Of a stretch of DNA of 64,000 nucleotides, positions 1-11,084 are shown piece by piece. The stretch is from Rhineura floridana (Eukaryota > Chordata > Lepidosauria > Squamata > Rhineuridae). How positions within the stretch are numbered: position 1 is the first letter of the stretch; the number at the start of each line of letters is the position of its first letter. Below the pieces are notes generated by a model, which was not told the DNA's origin, made no database searches, and was given only the letters and a program-made list of their open reading frames with translations. The translations under genes were made by a program, and so were the position numbers. The stretch covers positions 61,269,486 to 61,333,485 of the forward strand of contig NC_084487.1 of the NCBI RefSeq assembly GCF_030035675.1, written 5' to 3'.

Positions 1-1163
1 AGTCCTAGCCTTCTTCTGATTTCTTGACTATTGTCTCCATTTTGGTTAATGACTGTGCCAAGGTATTGATAATCCTTGACAAGTTCAATGTCCTCATTGT
101 CAACTATAAAGTTACATAAATCTTCTGGTGTCATTACTTTAGTCTTTTTGATGCTCAGCTGTAGTCCTGCTTTTGTGCTTTCCTCCTAACTTTCATCAGA
201 ATTCATTTCAAATCATTACTGGTTTCTGCTAGTAGTATGGTATCATCTGCATATCTTAAATTATTGATATTTCTCCCTCCAGTTTTCATACCTCCTTCAT
301 CTTGGTCCAATCTCGCTTTCCGTATGATATGTTCTGCATACAGATTGCACAAATAGGGTGATAAAATACACACCTGTCTCACACCCTTTCCTATTGGGAA
401 CCAATTGGTTTCTCCATATTCTGTCCTTACAGTAGCCTCTTGTGCAGAGTATAGGTTGCGCATCAGGACAATCAGATGCTGTGGCACCACCATTTCTTTT
501 AAAGCATTCCATAGTTTTTCATGATCTACACAGTCAAAGGCTTTGCTGTAATCTATAAAGCACAGGGTGATTTTCTTCTCAAATTCCTTGGTCCGTTCAA
601 TTATCCAACGTATGTTTGCGATATGATCTCTGGTGCCTGTTCCCTTTCTAAATCCAGCTTGGATGTCTGGCATTTCTCGCTCCATATGTGGTAAGAGCCT
701 TTGTTGTACAATCTTGACAATTACTTTACTTGCATGGGATATTAAGGCAATAGTTCAATAATTACTGCATTCTCTGGGATCCTTTTCCTTTGGAACTGGA
801 ATATATATATAATGCTTCCAGTCTATGGGCCATTGTTTAGTTTTCCATATTTGTTGACAACTTTTGGTCAAAATGTGGACAGATTCAGTCTCAGTAGCTT
901 GTAGCAACTGTATTGGTATGTCATCGGTTCCTGGTGATTTGTTTCTTCCAAGTATTTTAAGAGCAGCTTTTAGCTCACATTCTAAAATTTCTGGTTCTTC
1001 ATCGTATGGTTCCTCCGTGAATGAATCTGTCATCCTTGCATCTCTTTTATAGAGTTCTTCAGTGTATTGCTTCCATCTTCCTTTTATTTTACCTCGGTCA
1101 GTCAGTGTGTTCCCCTGTTGATTATTCAACATCCCTAGTTGTGGTTTAAATTTCCCTTTCATT
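1..1163 (-). pseudogene. BovB reverse transcriptase domain, broken, incomplete at window edge
   Basis: Reverse transcriptase that would copy the element RNA at the nicked target. Visible blocks are RWKQYTEELY, QQIWKTKQWPIDWKH, then after one in-frame TGA (near 752-754) the block QAGFRKGTGTRDHIANIRWI, CFIDYSKAFDCVDH, GKGVRQVCILSPYLCNLYAE and the catalytic LRYADDTILL. The usual GVRQGCILSP reads GVRQVCILSP here, a Gly to Val change. A TGA at about 203-205 and a frameshift near 180-200 follow; the C-terminal continuation (SIKKTKVMTPE, YLGTVINQNGD) is still readable to position 1. Confidence 0.9.
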
Positions 1164-1283
1164 TCTCTAATCTTTTGGAACAGGGCTCTTATTCTACCCT
1201 TTCTGTTGTCCTCTTCTATTTCTATAAAATAACTATTGTAATAGTTCTCTTTGTCCCTACGTACTAGTCACTGTATTGTTGCA

Positions 1284-2492
1284 TTAAGGGTTCTTTCTGA
1301 CCGTGTTTCTGTTGCCTTTTGCTTTTGCTTTCCTTCTCTCTTTAACAATTTTAAGAGTTTCTTCAGTCATCCATTGCGGTCTTTCTCTCTTTTTAACTAG
1401 CGGTATTATCTTGTTGCATTCTTCCCTGATAATGTCTCTTGCTTCACTCCATTGTTCTTCTTGTTCTGTGTCAACTAAGTTTAAAGCCTCAAATCTGTTC
1501 CTTATTTGATCTTTATATTCTTCTGGGATGTTATTTAAATTGTATTTTGGCATTATGATTGCTTTGTTGTTGTTCTTTAGCTTTACTCTGATTTTCGATA
1601 CGACCAGTTCATGATCTGTACCGCAGTCTGCTCCTGGTCTTGTTTTTGCAGAAAGTATGGATCTTCTGCTACCAATTATATGATCAATTTGATTCCTATA
1701 CTGACCATCTGGTGATGTCCACATGTTCAGTCATCTTTTTGGTTGCTCAAAAAATGTGTTCGCAAGAAACAAATTATTGGCTTCACAGAATTCAATAAGT
1801 CTTTCTCCTGCTTCATTTCTGTCTCGTAAGCCCCATTTTCACACAATTCCTAGTTCTTCTCTATTCCCTACTTTTGCATTCCAGTCCCCCATGATTATCA
1901 GAGCATCTTGTTTTGGTGTGTGATCAACTTCCTCCTGTACTTCTGCATAAAATCTCTCTAGTTCTTCTTCTTCTGTGTTTGCCATTGGAGCGTAGACTTG
2001 GATGATGGTTATGTTAATAGGTTTCCCATTTAATCTCATTCATATCACTCGCTCATACCTTGCGTTGTAGTTCCTAATTGCTTTTGCTACATCACTTCTC
2101 ACTATTAAAGCAACCCCGTTTCTTCTTGATTTCTCATTTCCTGCATAAAATATTTTGTAGTTGCCTGATTGAAAATGTCCCATTCCTGTCCATTTTAATT
2201 CACTTACGCCAAGTATTGTAATGTTGATACGTTCCATTTCTTGCTTGACAATTTCTAACTTTCCCTGGTTCATGCTTCTCACATTCCATGTTCCTATTGT
2301 GTGCGTTGTACAACTCTGGACTTTCCTTTCGCATCTGTGCGCATCAGCCTCTGGGCTTCCTTTCGGCTTTGACCCAGCTGCACTACGTGTACTTGTCCTT
2401 TGTTCTTCCCCAGTAGCTCGGTGAGTGCCTTCTGACCTTGGAGTCTCATCTTCCAGCACTATCTCATGTTGCATTTTGGATACTCTGTTCAT
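1284..2492 (-). pseudogene. BovB endonuclease domain, broken by TGA stops
   Basis: The N-terminal half of the BovB polyprotein, which nicks target DNA for target-primed reverse transcription. It starts at the ATG ending at 2492 and keeps one frame down to about 1284, interrupted by TGA at 2040-2042, at 1839-1841 and just before 1724. Catalytic-type motifs are visible: SELKWTGMG, GDWNAKVG and GTDHELVVSKI. At each stop the family residue expected is Trp, Gly or Arg, so single base changes explain all three. A frameshift after about 1284 separates it from the RT part. Confidence 0.88.
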
Positions 2493-2545
2493 AGGGTTTT
2501 CATGGTAAGAGATATTCAGAGGTGGTTTACCATTGCCTTCCTCTC
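2488..2545 (-). repeat. 5' leader module of BovB shared with SINE tails
   Basis: About 58 bp that match, with few changes, the block at 21378-21430 in the 5S SINE and at 55080-55135 in a tRNA SINE (common core ggtttaccattgccttcctc, read on plus). In the SINEs it sits next to the BovB-type 3' tail; here it sits directly upstream of the first ATG of the BovB frame. Confidence 0.75.
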
Positions 2546-2749
2546 AGTTTGGATGCATCTTAGTCTGGTATTTCAGCTTTGACCATTCTGCCATGGGTGC
2601 CCCTGCTAGGAGTCTAGCCTCTTGGCCTAGACTCCTGATGGCATTGCTCTCAGCTTCTTCAACACTCTGCTATACAGCTGTTAAAATCACAATAAACCTG
2701 TTTTCCCCCAATGCCAATCCTAAACCAAAGCCTAGGCTCCCATCCTGTA

Positions 2750-2812
2750 CCCTGGAAGTAAGTCCCACTGAACATGAAGAGACTTGCTTCTGAAATAGAC
2801 ACGTTTACTATT
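2750..2812. repeat. Fragment of the short palindromic repeat (agtaagtccca family)
   Basis: Contains aagtaagtcccactga followed after a short loop by gacttgcttctgaaatag, the two arms of a hairpin repeat that recurs about a dozen times in this window. Confidence 0.55.
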
Positions 2813-3682
2813 GTACTGACAACTAACTATACAGTGAATTCTTAATGAGTCCCTGGACATCAGCCTAAGCCTGTTTGCAAAGTTTTCACATTTGCTTTTT
2901 GCAGGGAGGGAGATTCTTTAACACCCACATTTATTGTATAACAGTATTTGCAGAAAAAAAATTCTAGTCAATACCTGATATCAGGCGATCCCAGCACAGG
3001 AAATTTTCATCCTGGGTGCTAGGGTAAAAGGAAACACAACCTATGGAGATTCCAATGACTAGCAAAAAGACAGAAGCAGGAAAAGTTTGCCAAAATAGAG
3101 AGCAAAACAGCAGCTCTTTAGTACCCCAGGAATTCTTGTTGCTTGGTGTCCAAATAACTCACTTACCAATCACAGTTCTGACTTCACTCATTGGATAAAA
3201 ACACCGCTTGGAAAGGTACCTGAACATTTTGCTCCATAACTTTCTTTCTAGGAGGATTAGAGACTTAAAAAAAAAACTCTGATTCTGGGGTATCTGCTAG
3301 GAGTGACATAGAAGGCCTTTGTGATTGATTACCCCTGATCTAGTGGTTTAGTTAGCAGGTCCAGGTGAGGCTGACATATGAATATGGAATCTTTGGGCAG
3401 TTGGCAGGACCCCAATGCCTTTTCAGGGCCCACTGCTAATACCAGACTTGAGGGGGCCCTGTTTCCCCCCAAAAAATCTGTCCCTGAACTCCCAACAGTA
3501 GCCACTATTTTTATTTCCAAAAATACCCTACAGTGATGCTACACTGTGGACAATTAAATCAATAGTTAGACCAAGCTGTCTAGTATAGCTCAAAGCACTG
3601 GAGCTGCCATTGCCACATAAGACCTCTCAAGGCTGGAAATGGCCAGAGTCCAGGAACAGAGCCTAATAGCATTAACAAGGCT
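2813..3682. other. Mostly unclassified DNA
   Basis: No coding frame and no full element recognised. The stretch 3130-3240 weakly resembles the interior of the hAT element at 16246-16552 (shared ctgacttcact and ttggataaaa/ttggctacaaa context), so an old fragment of that family may be present. Confidence 0.3.
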
Positions 3683-3883
3683 GCATCTGCACTGTACATT
3701 TCCAGTGTTCCTTGGGAAGAGGTATTGACTGTTAACCCAGTCTTAGAATTGTAGCTCTTTGTGGAGAACCTCTAAACAACTCTCAGGACCATTAACAAAC
3801 TACAGTTCCCAGGATTGTTTGGGGGAAGCCATGATTGTTTAAAATGGTATGACACTGCTTTAAATGTATAGTGCAGATGGGGA
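3683..3883. mobile_element. Palindromic MITE, catttaaagca family
   Basis: The ends are inverted: gcatctgcactgtacattt on the left and aaatgtatagtgcagatg on the right. The interior holds actacagttcccaggatt and a complementary aattgtagctct arm. A related copy is at 11768-11940. Size and palindromic build suggest a non-autonomous DNA transposon; superfamily not certain. Confidence 0.6.
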
Positions 3884-4385
3884 CCAAGTCTAGGGGCAAA
3901 GCTCAGTCTAGTCACATAAGGAATAAAGATATTTTTAAAAAACCCTTCCATGCTCCCCCCCCTCCCGTGCTGTTTCTGGCAACTGGCTGAAAGCAAAGTG
4001 AAACAAAATGGTCAAGCTGGTTTTTTGGAGGGAGGCTGGGTGGGGGAAGCAGGCGGGAACAGGTGATTGGCAATTCTTTGCCAAACCCCAATTAACTCTG
4101 TAGAATTCAGCCAAAGGCCTTCCCTAGAATAGTGGAATTTAGGAAAGAATAGGGCTAGACAGAATGGTCATAATCCTGTTTGTGTGTCCTGTACATGAGT
4201 AGATTGCTAAGTACATTCCATCGAATGTTCATTCAGATTTTTTAGGCCAAATCCTAAAAAATCCACACACTTTTAAAATGTAGAAGACAATACTAAGCAC
4301 TTACAAAGTGGTCCAAAGCTTTTGGCTTTGAAAAAAAGCAAATTCTAGTTGCTTGGAGCATTGGCTTGGGGGACAGTCAACTTTT
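3884..4385. other. No feature recognised
   Basis: About 500 bp of non-coding sequence with C/T and G runs (for example 3955-3966); nothing I can classify. Confidence 0.4.
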
Positions 4386-4387
4386 TT

Positions 4388-4575
4388 TCTGTACAATTTA
4401 TTACTATATTTCTATCCCACCTTTCATCCAACGAGGTCAAGGTGGCATATTTGATTTCTCCCCATTTTTATCCTCACAACAACCCTGTGAGATAGGTTAG
4501 GTTGAGAGACAGTGATTGGCCCAAGGCTATTCAGTCGGCTTCAGGGCCAAGAGAGTATTTGAATCTAGGAAGTGG
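4388..4575 (-). mobile_element. tRNA-headed SINE with L2/CR1-type tail
   Basis: Read on minus: a tRNA-like head with a degraded B box near 4560, then the conserved middle (tgattggcccaaggctatt on plus), the block cctcacaacaaccctgtgag, and the tail caaggtggcata ... atttctatcccacc close to a T-rich left end. The same architecture is clearer at 44330-44570. Confidence 0.7.
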
Positions 4576-4782
4576 TGGTACATCATAGAACATTCCAGCA
4601 TCTTCTTTCTAAAAACTTTTCAGGATGCAATATAAGCACCATGTTTTCTAGCTGCTCCAACCAGCTAAGAATGGTTTATAAAAAATAAGAGCCAGAAAGC
4701 CCTCAGACCACCGAACAACTATAATAATAAAATAGAAGTGAACCATGCTTGGGAAGGTTCATTGCCCTGTGACCTAATCAAT

Positions 4783-4850
4783 CATAGAATTATAAAGTTG
4801 GAAGGGGCCTATAAGGCCATCAAGTCCAACCCTGTTTAATGCAGGAATCT
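4783..4850 (-). mobile_element. CR1 LINE 3' end fragment
   Basis: Plus-strand text reads atcatagaattataaagttg, then gaaggggcct and catcaagtccaaccc, which is the reverse complement of the well known CR1 3' untranslated end with its ATTCTATGAT-type terminal repeat. About 70 bp survive. Confidence 0.75.
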
Positions 4851-4983
4851 AAACATGTCTGCATTCTGATCTGAGCATGGTCCATCAGATGCAGACTGAT
4901 TCACTTCAAATTGGATGGCAAACCAAAATCCTCCCCCATCCCTAGGAAAAAAGTAACTACTCAAAAGAGAAATACATTGCAAC

Positions 4984-5319
4984 TAGGGTTGCTAGGTCTC
5001 CAGTTTTTGCCCAGAGACTCCAGTTTTGGGGGGTCATCCCCAGGTGAGTCACCCCTATCTCTGGACTCTTGGCTTTCATGTTTTTAAAAAAGTAAGTTTC
5101 TAGATGGTCTGGTTCAAGAGATATACACCAAAATGTCAGCCACTGCCCCCCCCGCAACTTCTGTTACAAGTGAGCTGCACTAATCCCTGCCCTTTCAGGT
5201 TTTTAGCCAGTAAGTTGTTGTGATTGATGAGAGGTTTGCTGACCCCCAGGCAATAGCTAGAAGCCATTGCAAATCCCTGTGACATCACTAGGGCCCACCC
5301 CTGAAATCCTGGCATTCTA
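4984..5319 (-). mobile_element. Non-autonomous hAT element, TAGGGTTGCC family
   Basis: Left end tagggttgctagg and right end cctggcattcta are degraded inverted ends. The flanks attgcaac (4976-4983) and actgcagc (5320-5327) agree at 6 of 8 positions with only transitions, as expected for an old 8-bp hAT target duplication. The interior matches 16246-16552 in inverse orientation (shared ttggtgtatatctcttgaac on the other strand) and the left piece matches 10127-10218. Confidence 0.65.
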
Positions 5320-8300
5320 ACTGCAGCATGTGAAAGTATGACAAACACACAGGAGATGTTAAACCTCTTTAGATAAAGGAAAATCAGAAGCTGTTGCTGA
5401 GTGAACCAAACCACACAGTTAGATTTCTATTACAGAGTGCCTCTCTGCTTGATCGTGGCTATTTATAGCATTAAATTTTCAGAGGAATATAATTTATACA
5501 TGTGATATGCCTAAACAGATTTTACTTCATAAATAATTATTTTACTCATGACTCATATCTCCTTAGCAATTACTGGGCCTTACCTTTTCCATTAGTCATA
5601 AAAAACCAAAGTTGGCATCCCCATTGTCCAAATTCATCTTTCTGATCTGTAATTCAGTTTTATTTCACTTTGCATGGCATACATATACATACATTTCCAT
5701 CTGAACTCCTATGTTTTGAGGCAGAAATAAATGAGAGGAGGTTTTAACTTTGGCCTAAAGTACATTTTGACTAATAGGCTAGTGTATGAATCTCCACACA
5801 GAGCTGCTGTTTATTAAGTCCCCAGAATTTAATCTCCTGAGTCTGTACAACTTTGCAAAAGGACCACAAGGCAAAGGCAAAGTTGTTTATCAAGTTTATT
5901 TCCAAACTCCTATAATATTTTCCACCATTGCTGTGTTCGACTCAAGGCTTTTCTTCCCAGAGAATAAGAACAATTCTTAGCTTTTGAAAAAGTATTAAAA
6001 AATAGATAGGTGTTTTCTATGTTTTATACAACACAGGCTTTATTCCATTCAGATATATATGATGGTGTAGAACCTGGCAACAGAAGGAAAATATTTAAGC
6101 AGGTTTATGCAGTTTTGCAACTTAACAGCTTTCAGAAGTATTGCAATAATTATGTCAAAGATAAAGATTGCTTTTTTTTAGTTTTGAAAAAGAAATACAA
6201 AATATTAATAGCTAACTTTAAAATTCACATTTGGTCTGACACCAGTATTATGACATATTTCGCAGCTCCGTATATGTTATCATAATCACAGCATTATCTT
6301 TCTTTCCTGTTTGATTACAGAATGTCCACATTCCTACTTCACATTTAAAGATTAGTACAGATGTATTATTTGGGCACATATGTCTCTTTTAAAACTTTAA
6401 AGTTAAGATTATTCCAAAGCTTGCTTCAGCAAAGTAAAATATAAAATATAAACATTCTTCTCCCCTTTTATGCATGTATCTTTCAGAAATTCTGTGCCAC
6501 AATGGGTGACGATGTAATCCCATTGCAGTTGAATCCTCCAGATGCTGTATTCATTAACCTTTCCTTTATTATCCATTCTGTACAATATTTTGATGATTGC
6601 TGCCTTTTAGTAAATAGATTATGAAAATGCAGTTCCCCAAGGCTCTAATATTTAGGCAAATTTGTTTGGGGATTTTTTTTGTGAGGTTTTTTTTGTTTAC
6701 CAGAAAAATCACCCCACCACTTGTCTTTCCATTTTTAATCAATATGCACCTGCTAGCTATTCCTTCTCTCCCTCCCCAAAAGAACAGAGATCCACACTGA
6801 AATGTGCAGCTGACAGTTTAGAGTTAAGATATGATTCCAGGTAACAGAAGCCAATGAGAGTACACCCAGTTGATGTTTGTGACATCATCCCCCAGTCAGA
6901 GTACATAGAACAGCTGAGGTAGCTTTCAGCTTCAGTACCAGTGCCATTATGATGGATGTTTACATCTCTTCATTGAGAGCCAATTATTTTGCTTTTGTGT
7001 GAGGCCCAAGAATCACTCATTCTGCCTGCATGCACAAAGCCTGTTGGATGTAGCTGAACGAATTATTTTCTCTCCTCCTGTGGTAAGATAGTATTTTGCT
7101 TTACTTCTTTCTTTTTTTTTACCAAAATAAATGTGATGAGCCAAACCTTTCTGGGGAAGGGAATTTTATTTAGAATCCAGGGTCTTATGCTTGTTTAATA
7201 TGTAAAATGTAGCCTTTGTTATTTAAAGAAGGTGAATATTTAAAGAGGGGGGAAAACACGTGTGTGTATGATATGTGTGTCTTGTCTGCTTGTCTGGCTA
7301 GAATGATACTTTACATTACACTATAAAATAGCATTGTTAGCCTATGGGTGTTTCACTAAAGATTTAGCACTAGATTGACAAAGCTGGAACCCTGAATCAA
7401 TAATTTACTGTACTTTCCTCCTCTTCATTTGTATACACTTAAAGCATTTAAGAGAGGGTATATATATATTTCTGCTACTATGTGTTTCTGTGGGAAGACA
7501 GAATTAGACATCAGATCAAACTTTTAAAATGCTCCGAAATAGTTTTGTGTCAGTGAATACTTATGCATTAATGATACAGACTAATGTTAAGATTGTCATG
7601 GTTCCAGTATAAATCGTATGCACTTCTTTCTATTTGTTAAGATATAAGGAAATGAGGAACACAGAGAATGTACAGCTTGATATCAGCAATAAAATATTGA
7701 TCCACTCTGTGTATGTTTTTTTGTTTTTCTTTTTCCAGAGGATAATTTTTGTTTGTCTGGTATAAAAATTCATAATTGTACCCATCTTGGGCAAAGCAGA
7801 GCTGCTTTTCAGTTCTGTGTGTTGTTTTCTGTGGGGTCCTCCTGCTTATATATCTTCCCTCTTTTGCAAGAGAGTAAGCACATGTAAAGCTACTGAACTG
7901 ATGTGGATTTAGGAGATTAGCAGCGACACTGACTCTGACAAATCAGATACGATAATGGTTTAATTGACTGGGGGACTTGAAGGGCTACTGCATGAACAAT
8001 CCAATAAGTTTAAGTAGTCAAATAATGTACATAATTGAGAAGAACTAAATAACAGGCTGAGATTCATGTAAAAGCTGGTGGAAATTATTTAGATGGTAAT
8101 GACTGGAATCCACTGATTATTTACCATTTAACATCTGGCTATGTTGTTTATAATTTCAATAATCTGTGATAGTACAATAAAAAGTTTGTATGAATGCATT
8201 TATAATTTCATCACCTAAGATTTGCGTGGAACTATCTTACATTTTGGAAATATACTGAGTCTCAGCTCAGGAGTTTCTTTGAAAGATAGTAGGTTATTGG

Positions 8301-9100
8301 CCACCCTGTACTTGCATCCTCTTTTCTTTTTCTATCCCGTAAGTGCTTTCACAGCAACTCGTATTACTTATCATTTCTGATATAACTGTTTTAGTGCATA
8401 ACATGCCCAAACAATGCCATGTGTGAATGAAATTGTAAGTGTATGAGATTGTAGATATCTGAACTTTTCCCATTCTTTATATGACAAAAACAATCAAAGG
8501 TTCTCCTGGCTGACTATTTAAACTCAGGAGACTCACACCACTCTAAATTGGGCTGAAAAGTGGGGATGCAGAATGAATTTAGGCGTGCAGTGATTGTTTA
8601 ATTACATTCCCAAATCTTAGGTTCTCAGTGTGAATGAATATTTCCCCATACAACTTTTGGACAATACTGTAGTGTAATGTTCCTTTGCTTCAAGGGGTAT
8701 GGGTTCATGCAGACGGCCACTGCACATCCAAATCTGGCCCCTATACCCTGAGTATTATTACTGACTTTTATTGTCAAGCTGAGCTAATAATTTCTGCCCA
8801 CTAGAAATGTTTACTTATATATTCATTCATACATGTATGAAACCCAAATGTTTCTAAGAGTGTTGAATAGTTAAAACACACATACAGTTAAAACAGCCAA
8901 CCATGAATATTCAAACATTCCAGTGTTGGGTAGCTCTTCAGACTGAAAGGAAACAAACTTGTTGCCTACTCACCCAGAAAAACCCTGCATGATATCGCCT
9001 CGGTTATTTCTTTCACATTCCTCCTCAACACCCACCTTTTTCACAAAGTCATTTGCACAACCCTCAAGTTCCCATACTCTGTTGCTGAATTCCTCATCCT
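5320..9100. other. Long unique-looking AT-rich tract
   Basis: About 3.8 kb without a recognisable mobile element or gene. Open frames here are short and have no known motif. The subregion 6830-7110 is less AT-rich, lacks repeat signatures and ends in a splice-donor-like gtaagat (7082-7088); it is discussed under findings. The remainder contains only small A/T runs and a short TATA run near 7459-7470. Confidence 0.5.
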
Positions 9101-9103
9101 GGT

Positions 9104-9213
9104 GCTCTCCAGGTGTAGTTGGAGTTCAACTTCCATCAACCCCAGCCAGCATGGGCAATGGTCAGGGATTATGAGAGTCGTACTCAAACACATTTGGAAG
9201 GTTTGGGAAAGGC
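9104..9213. mobile_element. hAT-type MITE fragment, actacaactcccatcag family
   Basis: Contains ggagttcaacttccatcaac, ccagccagcatgggcaatgg and a complementary right arm, a diverged copy of the large palindromic MITE family seen also at 18389, 22005, 31837, 32308 and 36826. Confidence 0.6.
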
Positions 9214-9394
9214 TGTAACTACACTAAAATAAATGAACATTCTTCCTTCTGTTTAACCCCTTCTTCTACTCCCTTCCCTCTCCTCTTTTTCCTCTTTATA
9301 TTGTAAAGTCCTCAGGGCTAAGATTTATACTGTAAGCTCCTCAGGGCAAGGATTTCTTCTCTCATATCTGAAGAGTGTTGTGCATACTGATTGT

Positions 9395-9800
9395 ACATCA
9401 TTGGCACTATTATCATTATTTATATAGCACAAAGAATAGGTATGACAAGCAGCTTTCAATCTAAAAAAAAGGGAAATAACAGAGGAAGAGAATGAAGGCT
9501 TGGATACCAGCAGGGAAAGGATATGCAGTTCTTTCAATTGCACACACTTTGTCTTTGTTACAATAAAAGGTAGGGGGAATCCAAAGGCTTCCCTTAAAAG
9601 GTGAGTTTTCAGGAGGGACTTAGAGGAGGATAACGGAAGTGGTGACTCAGAGACAGTGCCAGCCGGAAGGGGCAGCTAGGGAAAATGGGTAGAGGCATTT
9701 TGGGGAGAAGGAAGCCTTAGGATGGCTGAGGATGGTAGAGCTTGATGAGTGAAAGGCACAGAAAGGGAATGTGCACAAAGATAAGTAGGTGGAAGACCAT
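9395..9800 (-). mobile_element. L2-like LINE 3' region, decayed
   Basis: Starts with attattatcattatttatat and agcac, a typical reversed L2/CR1-type tail, and continues with 3' region motifs such as aaaaggtgagttttcaggag. Decayed; no coding frame kept. Confidence 0.45.
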
Positions 9801-9824
9801 GGGTGATGGTGGTGGGGTGGTAGT

Positions 9825-9863
9825 TAGTAGTAGTAGTAGAAGCAGCAGCAGTAGCAGCAGCAA
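9825..9863. repeat. Compound (AGT)n/(AGC)n microsatellite
   Basis: Runs of agt and agc triplets; the poly-Ser frame over it is a by-product of the repeat. Confidence 0.9.
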
Positions 9864-10126
9864 TCTTAAAACCACTGAGTCATTCAACGTCTGCTTGCCA
9901 GCTTGTCATGATTCTGATGCTTATCAAGCATGGTACAAGTACACTGTTGTCCTTGGATCTATAAGTCTGCTAAGCTCCATGTACCACTCAAGCTTTCTAG
10001 GGCCTTCATGTACTACCCCACTCAAGTCATATTCCATAAATATTGGACTTTTACCCAGGATCTTAAATTCTTTAAGTTATGCAAGCCAAACTGGGAATAC
10101 TGCTCTACTTCTGCTATTGCCATATT
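9864..10126. other. No feature recognised
   Basis: Unique-looking sequence between the microsatellite and the hAT fragment. The overlapping frames on both strands carry no family motif. Confidence 0.35.
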
Positions 10127-10218
10127 TAGGGTTGCCAGGTCAGAACCATCCCAAACCCTATGATTTCGGGGGTGGGCCCTAGTGGTGTCATGGGGGTGGG
10201 CCGTAGTGGTGTCATTAA
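10127..10218 (+). mobile_element. Fragment of TAGGGTTGCC hAT family with internal tandem duplication
   Basis: Begins tagggttgccaggt and continues into gggtgggccctagtggtgtc, matching the terminal part of the 4984-5319 copy. A 24-bp unit is duplicated in tandem at 10168-10191 and 10192-10215 with one mismatch. The other end is missing. Confidence 0.6.
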
Positions 10219-10530
10219 GCATGATACATTAAGCATCAACCACAGCAGCTTGGAGCATACCATTCAAACAATTGGAAATTAAGATAGAAATCTTAGTTAA
10301 ATGAGGGTGTTCCCAGGTCCAGCTGAAGTGATGGGATCATTCCCTCTCACCTGCTTAGGGAACCTGGATAGGGAACATTTAATCTAGCCTACTTGCTTCT
10401 GGTGAGAAGGGTTTAGAGGGCCCTCAGGCCAAGCCAGTCATCAGAAGGCCATTGTAGGAAGAAGGGAGCCTAGTGTTATGGAGATTTTAGTTGGAACATT
10501 CAGGAGTAAAGATGGATGCCCCTGAAGGCT
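10219..10530. other. No feature recognised
   Basis: Non-coding, no repeat identified with confidence. Confidence 0.3.
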
Positions 10531-10616
10531 GCAATTGTAAAGACACTTACTAAGGGACTAAGCCCCATAGAACTCAATAGGACTTACTTCTGAGTAGATA
10601 TCATTCAGATTGTGCT
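10531..10616. repeat. Short palindromic repeat (agtaagtccca family)
   Basis: Arms gggactaagccccatagaa and caataggacttacttctgag fold back on each other; outer part tgcaattgt ... cagattgtgc matches the family ends. Confidence 0.65.
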
Positions 10617-11084
10617 TTTGGTAAGGCTTGCCTAAAGATCCTCTGCAAAGATATCTGTATCCAAGCAGGGTTGGCAACCCCCTGCCTGGAATGCCCTGGT
10701 GCTGCCTTTTAATGTGGCTGCTCCATCATCAGTGGGTTTAAGGGGGTTCAGCTGAGTGCATGGAACCACTATTGTTGCTTCTGTGGATGTAAGGGAGTGA
10801 GGTCAGATGTAAATGAAATGCAAATAAAAAAAGAAAAAAGATAGTGATTATTTCCTAAATGCAATACCATACCAACCACAACAAGATTCCTATGAGTAAG
10901 GTAGAAAACTCAGCATCCCACAACCAGTCAGGATTCCTAACTAAAAATCAAAACTAAAAAAATCCTGGCAGCCAGTCAGCCAAGGTCACAGAAATTCCCA
11001 TGCAGCACAACCTGACCTGGGGGCTGCAGTTAGTGCAGCACAACTGCTGACATGAGTGAGACCCTATCAGCATATAATACCTCT
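10617..11084. other. Unclassified, includes a possible hAT end
   Basis: At 10668-10685 gcagggttggcaacccc resembles a MITE end of the GGTTGCCA type. The rest is not recognised. Confidence 0.3.

Larger units (their letters stand above)
1..2680 (-). mobile_element. BovB (RTE clade) LINE, 3' part cut by window edge
   Basis: Read on the minus strand this is a non-LTR retrotransposon with an apurinic-type endonuclease followed by reverse transcriptase, in BovB order. Diagnostic strings are GTWNVRSMNQGKLEIVKQEM, SELKWTGMG, GDWNAKVG, CFIDYSKAFDCVDH and LRYADDT, all typical of the RTE/BovB family common in squamates and ruminants. The 5' end is near 2680 (exact edge uncertain); the 3' end lies left of position 1. 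The frame is broken by in-frame stops and at least two frameshifts, so the copy is dead. It lies beside unique DNA and depends on no neighbour. Confidence 0.93.

Noticed and set aside
9742-10182. 146-codon frame with a poly-Ser stretch
   Set aside because: The Ser run is the AGT/AGC microsatellite and the end lies in a hAT fragment.
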